The translations under genes and the position numbers were made by a program. A DNA stretch of 64,000 bases from Glossina fuscipes (taxonomy: Eukaryota; Arthropoda; Insecta; Diptera; Glossinidae), in the NCBI RefSeq assembly GCF_014805625.2, contig NW_023998414.1, positions 10,887,624 to 10,951,623 of the forward strand. Direction: 5' to 3'. Positions 62,662 through 64,000 of this stretch are shown here, one piece after another; the stretch's first letter is position 1; every line of letters begins with the position of its first letter. The notes beneath the pieces were generated by a model. That model saw only the letters and a list, made by a program, of their open reading frames with translations, made no database searches and was not told the origin of the DNA.

Positions 62662-62744
62662 CGTCTTGATATGAAATAGCAGTAGTAGTAGTGGCAGTAG
62701 CCGAAACAGATGAAGATGTGGAGGGTAATGATTCGGTGATAGTG
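45822..62744 (-). CDS. OtopL: otopetrin-like proton channel, 5' partial (six exons)
   Basis: Otopetrins are plasma-membrane proton-selective channels. In flies members act in acid taste and epithelial acid handling. The joined exons 62744-61995, 57507-57390, 55743-55647, 52358-52158, 48693-48533 and 46967-45822 have consensus GT-AG borders and agreeing phases and give about 823 residues. Residues 1-250 are low-complexity (poly-Gln, His-rich, Pro-rich). Twelve hydrophobic segments follow: about 260-280, 290-312, 390-407 and 424-440, with the other eight in the last exon. Family hallmarks include ALYGKLLVVMGIAFPMAEVI, YSGLEFGQYFE, HMIGTNLAVWLN then QETKHEI, IEYSLICAAILYVMW and the final FYRFHSTVCLCEIWK. 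The start and any earlier exons lie beyond 64000. Which of the fly paralogues it is (La, Lb or Lc) I cannot settle. An Lc-type is my guess from the long N-terminus. Confidence 0.95.
46968..48532 (-). other. intron between exons e and f
   Basis: About 1.57 kb. The donor is GTAAGTG, followed after seven bases by a run of about 27 A on the sense strand (plus-strand T tract near 48500-48525). It contains a mariner relic at 47590-47990. No further exon was seen. Confidence 0.9.
47590..47990 (+). pseudogene. mariner transposase relic inside intron
   Basis: Plus strand from about 47663 reads FTTMDEACIRHDIPL, a stop, NRRSPKLTTTGESCPRYKIG. This matches the mariner block VTMDETWIHHYTPE...S..W...GE..PK. 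The Asp of the first catalytic motif (MDE) remains. A later GAAGATGTCGTAGAAATAAA may be the C-terminal GDYVE-stop region. It lies opposite in sense to the channel gene. The spelling points to a cecropia-like subfamily, which is inference. Confidence 0.75.
48533..48693 (-). CDS. OtopL: otopetrin exon e (TM3-TM4)
   Basis: 161 nt. The acceptor is TATTGCTTTCAG before CTTTCGGC and the donor is AATGAG before GTAAGTG. Together with the preceding G it encodes AFGIGSMIYSGLEFGQYFE, a short polar loop with DTKCHN, then TRMAFIFIQMYFIFLNNE. The YSGLEFGQYFE block is characteristic of arthropod otopetrins. Confidence 0.95.
48770..48960 (-). repeat. dispersed repeat A, reverse-oriented fragment
   Basis: The reverse complement gives GACGAACAGACAGCCAGACG, a GATCGATAATATGTATACTT-like block, GGGATCTCTGAAGCTTCG and CGTTGCAAGCG in family order. 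Confidence 0.65.
49885..50275 (+). repeat. dispersed repeat B, near full-length copy
   Basis: Opens TTTATACACTGCACCACTTG, includes AGAACTTGAGATGCAGCCAT and TGTCCATCTGTCCGTCTG, and closes AAGCATTGGACGGTATTTAA with GTCTCACTATGAC. It is antisense to the host gene. Confidence 0.78.
51115..51525 (+). repeat. dispersed repeat A, near full-length copy
   Basis: Contains TACTATAGTGTTAAGAGTAG with GCGTGACC, AAAACCGAGATCTTCTTAGT, GCAAGAATTTCCAATT, CAACGGACAGGTATGCTTAA, TAATGCTAATCATG and the closing CCCCGTGCTTCGATGGTGG. A T tract interrupts it. Confidence 0.75.
52158..52358 (-). CDS. OtopL: otopetrin exon d (Ser-rich loop, in-frame cassette-like)
   Basis: 201 nt, entered and left in the same codon phase. 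The acceptor is TTAATTACGAAG (short pyrimidine tract) and the donor is GCAGTAG before GTAAGTT. It encodes a Ser/Thr-rich hydrophilic loop (KSSAKTRSTSASESMDESDT) with a basic-residue Ser site RRPSLLSP, then GSFYLRMGAV leading into TM3. By otopetrin topology this loop between TM2 and TM3 should be cytosolic. Confidence 0.9.
   Translation of the reverse strand, partial: LHLQNHRPKRDQPALRKVWMNQILKVIQFIINVYPQFRYQRPVDLRYYHLWDGNIIMAAFIYVWVQ
52359..55646 (-). other. intron between exons c and d
   Basis: About 3.3 kb, AT-rich, with T tracts at 53332-53344, 54348-54359 and 55543-55577. No exon and no transposase motif was recognised. Confidence 0.88.
55647..55743 (-). CDS. OtopL: otopetrin exon c (TM2)
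   Basis: 97 nt. The acceptor is TTTGTCTTTTCAG and the donor is AATATCG before GTAACT. It encodes VYYLYLYIGSMIFLLFMY then ATLLWGRPKLPINI, the second membrane segment and the following GRPK turn. It enters in phase 0 and leaves one base into a codon. Confidence 0.95.
55744..57389 (-). other. intron between exons b and c
   Basis: About 1.65 kb, with (GT)n at 56134-56163, a GGACACATGGACA-type minisatellite at 56770-56842 and (AC)n at 57207-57240. No exon was seen. Confidence 0.9.
56770..56842 (+). repeat. GGACAnATGGACA minisatellite
   Basis: Eight or more short units of the type GGACACAT/GGACAGAT/GGACGCAC in direct tandem array. It resembles the GGACAGACGGACA motif of repeat A. Confidence 0.85.
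57390..57507 (-). CDS. OtopL: otopetrin exon b (TM1)
   Basis: 118 nt. The acceptor is ACAATTTTACAG before CGGTGATG and the donor is TACGAG before GTAAGT. The first base completes a split Ser codon from exon a. It encodes GDALATLFSALYGKLLVVMG then IAFPMAEVISTYIPPSFYE, the first otopetrin membrane segment and one of the family's most conserved blocks. Confidence 0.96.
57838..57900 (+). repeat. dispersed repeat C, copy 2
   Basis: AGATCTCTTAGGAATTGTAA followed by ATAAAACCTACG, matching the copy at 615-700. Confidence 0.5.
60072..60248. other. assembly gap inside a homopolymer
   Basis: About 39 A residues, 100 N, then 38 A residues. The gap size is conventional. Lys or Phe open frames across it are artefacts. 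Confidence 0.98.
61340..61630 (+). repeat. dispersed repeat B, decayed copy
   Basis: Keeps GGTCACGTCACTTGTGATGC, ATATTAAGTTTCGGC, the CTGTCTGTCCATCC and ACCACAGATCGTAATTTTTA blocks, and a closing GATGGTGGGCCGTGATTCTC. Confidence 0.6.
61995..62744 (-). CDS. OtopL: otopetrin exon a (low-complexity N-terminal region)
   Basis: 750 nt. The acceptor is AATTCAACTTGCAG before CACTATCACC and the donor is AGATC before GTAAGTAC. It encodes about 250 residues. A Ser/Thr-rich start is followed by a run of 13 Gln (62622-62660), a His-rich stretch with nine or more His, a SSPPPPSAPPPPP block, a Gly/Asn/Ser-rich patch, and a closing IKRTHRPSFIYPPMPR. The region should be cytosolic and disordered. The last two bases (TC) join the first base of exon b to make Ser. 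Translation starts further upstream, outside the window. Confidence 0.9.
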
Positions 62745-64000
62745 CTGCAAGTTGAATTTGAGTGAGAAATTTTCATTACGAAATACATAAAAATAAAAAA
62801 ATTAACCAAAACACAAAAACAAAAGCACTTTGATGCTGAACCAAAAAATAAAAAAAAATCGTATTATTATTGAAAATGCGCCCGATTATATCTACGTCCA
62901 ATTTGTGCATTAAATTAATAACAAATGCTTTTTTTTTTCTTAAATATCACACGTTACACAGAAAGCGTAACGGCATGGACCTCATAGAAAAACACAGAAA
63001 AAAAAAAAAAAAAAAAAAGAATAAGAGAAAAAAATACAGAAAAACATAAAGAAAGCCAGATTCTTTCAATTGAATAATTGAGCACAATGCCATGAAAGAA
63101 AACAAAATTAAAGTCGGTGAATGTGAGGTGTATATGTGCAGGAATATGACATATATGTTCAGTTCAAGTAGAAACTATTATCACATTAATATTAATATGG
63201 TGTCACTTTACACATAAAGCGCAGTCTTTAAATTAATATTTCCCCTGAGTATTTTTCGTATCTTTTGCTTATCTCTTTTTAACAGTGCACATCATTTTTT
63301 TTTTTTTTACTTTTACATACTTTTGCTTTTTTTTATGCCGTTTATATAGCTGCACTTAAATTATAGGTTAACTTCAGCTTAAAAAAAGGACTTTTTTTCA
63401 ATGCAGTGCGCAAGGGTATATTATATATATCATGTCGTTGTTGGCATCCGAACTTAACCTAAAAGTGCATACACGTATTAGTGTCGATTGAATTCCGTTT
63501 CATTTCTCTTCCACTCTACTATTAGTGCTCTTATGAACTTAATTATGAACATCTCAAGTCGCTTGAGCCAATTTTATTATGATGAATTGTGACCCAAATA
63601 ATAATGCTCTGGATATCTAAGCATTATATATAGCATCACTAAGCAGATAGAATTTTTGTTTAAGGTGCTTGGGAGAAGACCAAGGAAGTATTAAAAAGCC
63701 TTAAAATTTTCACCACTATCTACTATAATCTATGATTCGGACAAATCCAACTTTAACGTTAAAGCCTATACACTCGCATGCTTTACAATTACATTTTCTC
63801 TGTATAATCCCGATACTTCATAAATGGCACACAATTTATGTTTGTATTTATTGTACATCCGCAAAGCATACTGCGGATGTCAAGTGGTTACTAAGTTTGA
63901 ATGTAGGAGACCCTCTTTTTTCTGTGCATTTACATTATGAAAATATAATGCATACAGATACACTTAACAAAATGATATAAAAATTTTTAGTTATTTCGAT
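62745..64000 (-). other. upstream intron of the channel gene
   Basis: AT-rich sequence upstream of the exon a acceptor, with A tracts near 63000-63018 and T tracts near 63296-63309. No upstream exon or promoter was recognised, so the 5' end lies beyond the window. Confidence 0.7.

Overview
This is eukaryotic DNA, almost certainly from a higher fly (Schizophora; a calyptrate such as tsetse or a muscid is my best guess, not proven). The basis is the AT-rich composition, GT-AG introns, long homopolymers and dinucleotide microsatellites, relics of mariner, piggyBac and a non-LTR retrotransposon, and one conserved insect membrane-protein gene. There are no operons, bacterial genes or CRISPR arrays. 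Two assembly gaps (10 N at 39926-39935, 100 N at 60111-60210) lie inside simple sequence.

The only gene I can support strongly is an otopetrin-like proton channel on the minus strand, from 62744 down to 45822. Six exons with matching splice phases give about 823 residues. They comprise a low-complexity N-terminal region (poly-Gln, His-rich, Pro-rich), twelve hydrophobic segments in the otopetrin order, and a C-terminus at a TGA. The 5' end of the gene lies beyond position 64000. Past the TGA the same frame stays open for another 138 codons of acidic, Ser/Asn/Gly-rich sequence. This suggests stop-codon readthrough, RNA editing, or an intron whose donor overlaps the stop, and it is the most interesting observation here. 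Exon 52158-52358 is in-frame skippable and encodes a Ser-rich loop.

Region by region: 1-45.4 kb is a gene-poor flank downstream of the channel gene. It holds decayed transposons: a reverse-transcriptase fragment near 1.5 kb, a piggyBac transposase pseudogene at 8.1-9.2 kb, a 937-bp TA-flanked pogo/Tigger-like element at 16.4-17.3 kb, and mariner relics near 3.7, 27.5, 37.1 and 43.3 kb. Two dispersed repeat families, called A and B here, each recur many times. A degenerate minisatellite and a long CT satellite lie at 39.5-40.1 kb. Two small ORFs (5661-5918 minus, 16048-16371 plus) are listed only as weak candidates. From 45.4 to 64 kb the exons are separated by introns of about 1.6-4.5 kb that carry further copies of A and B and another mariner relic.
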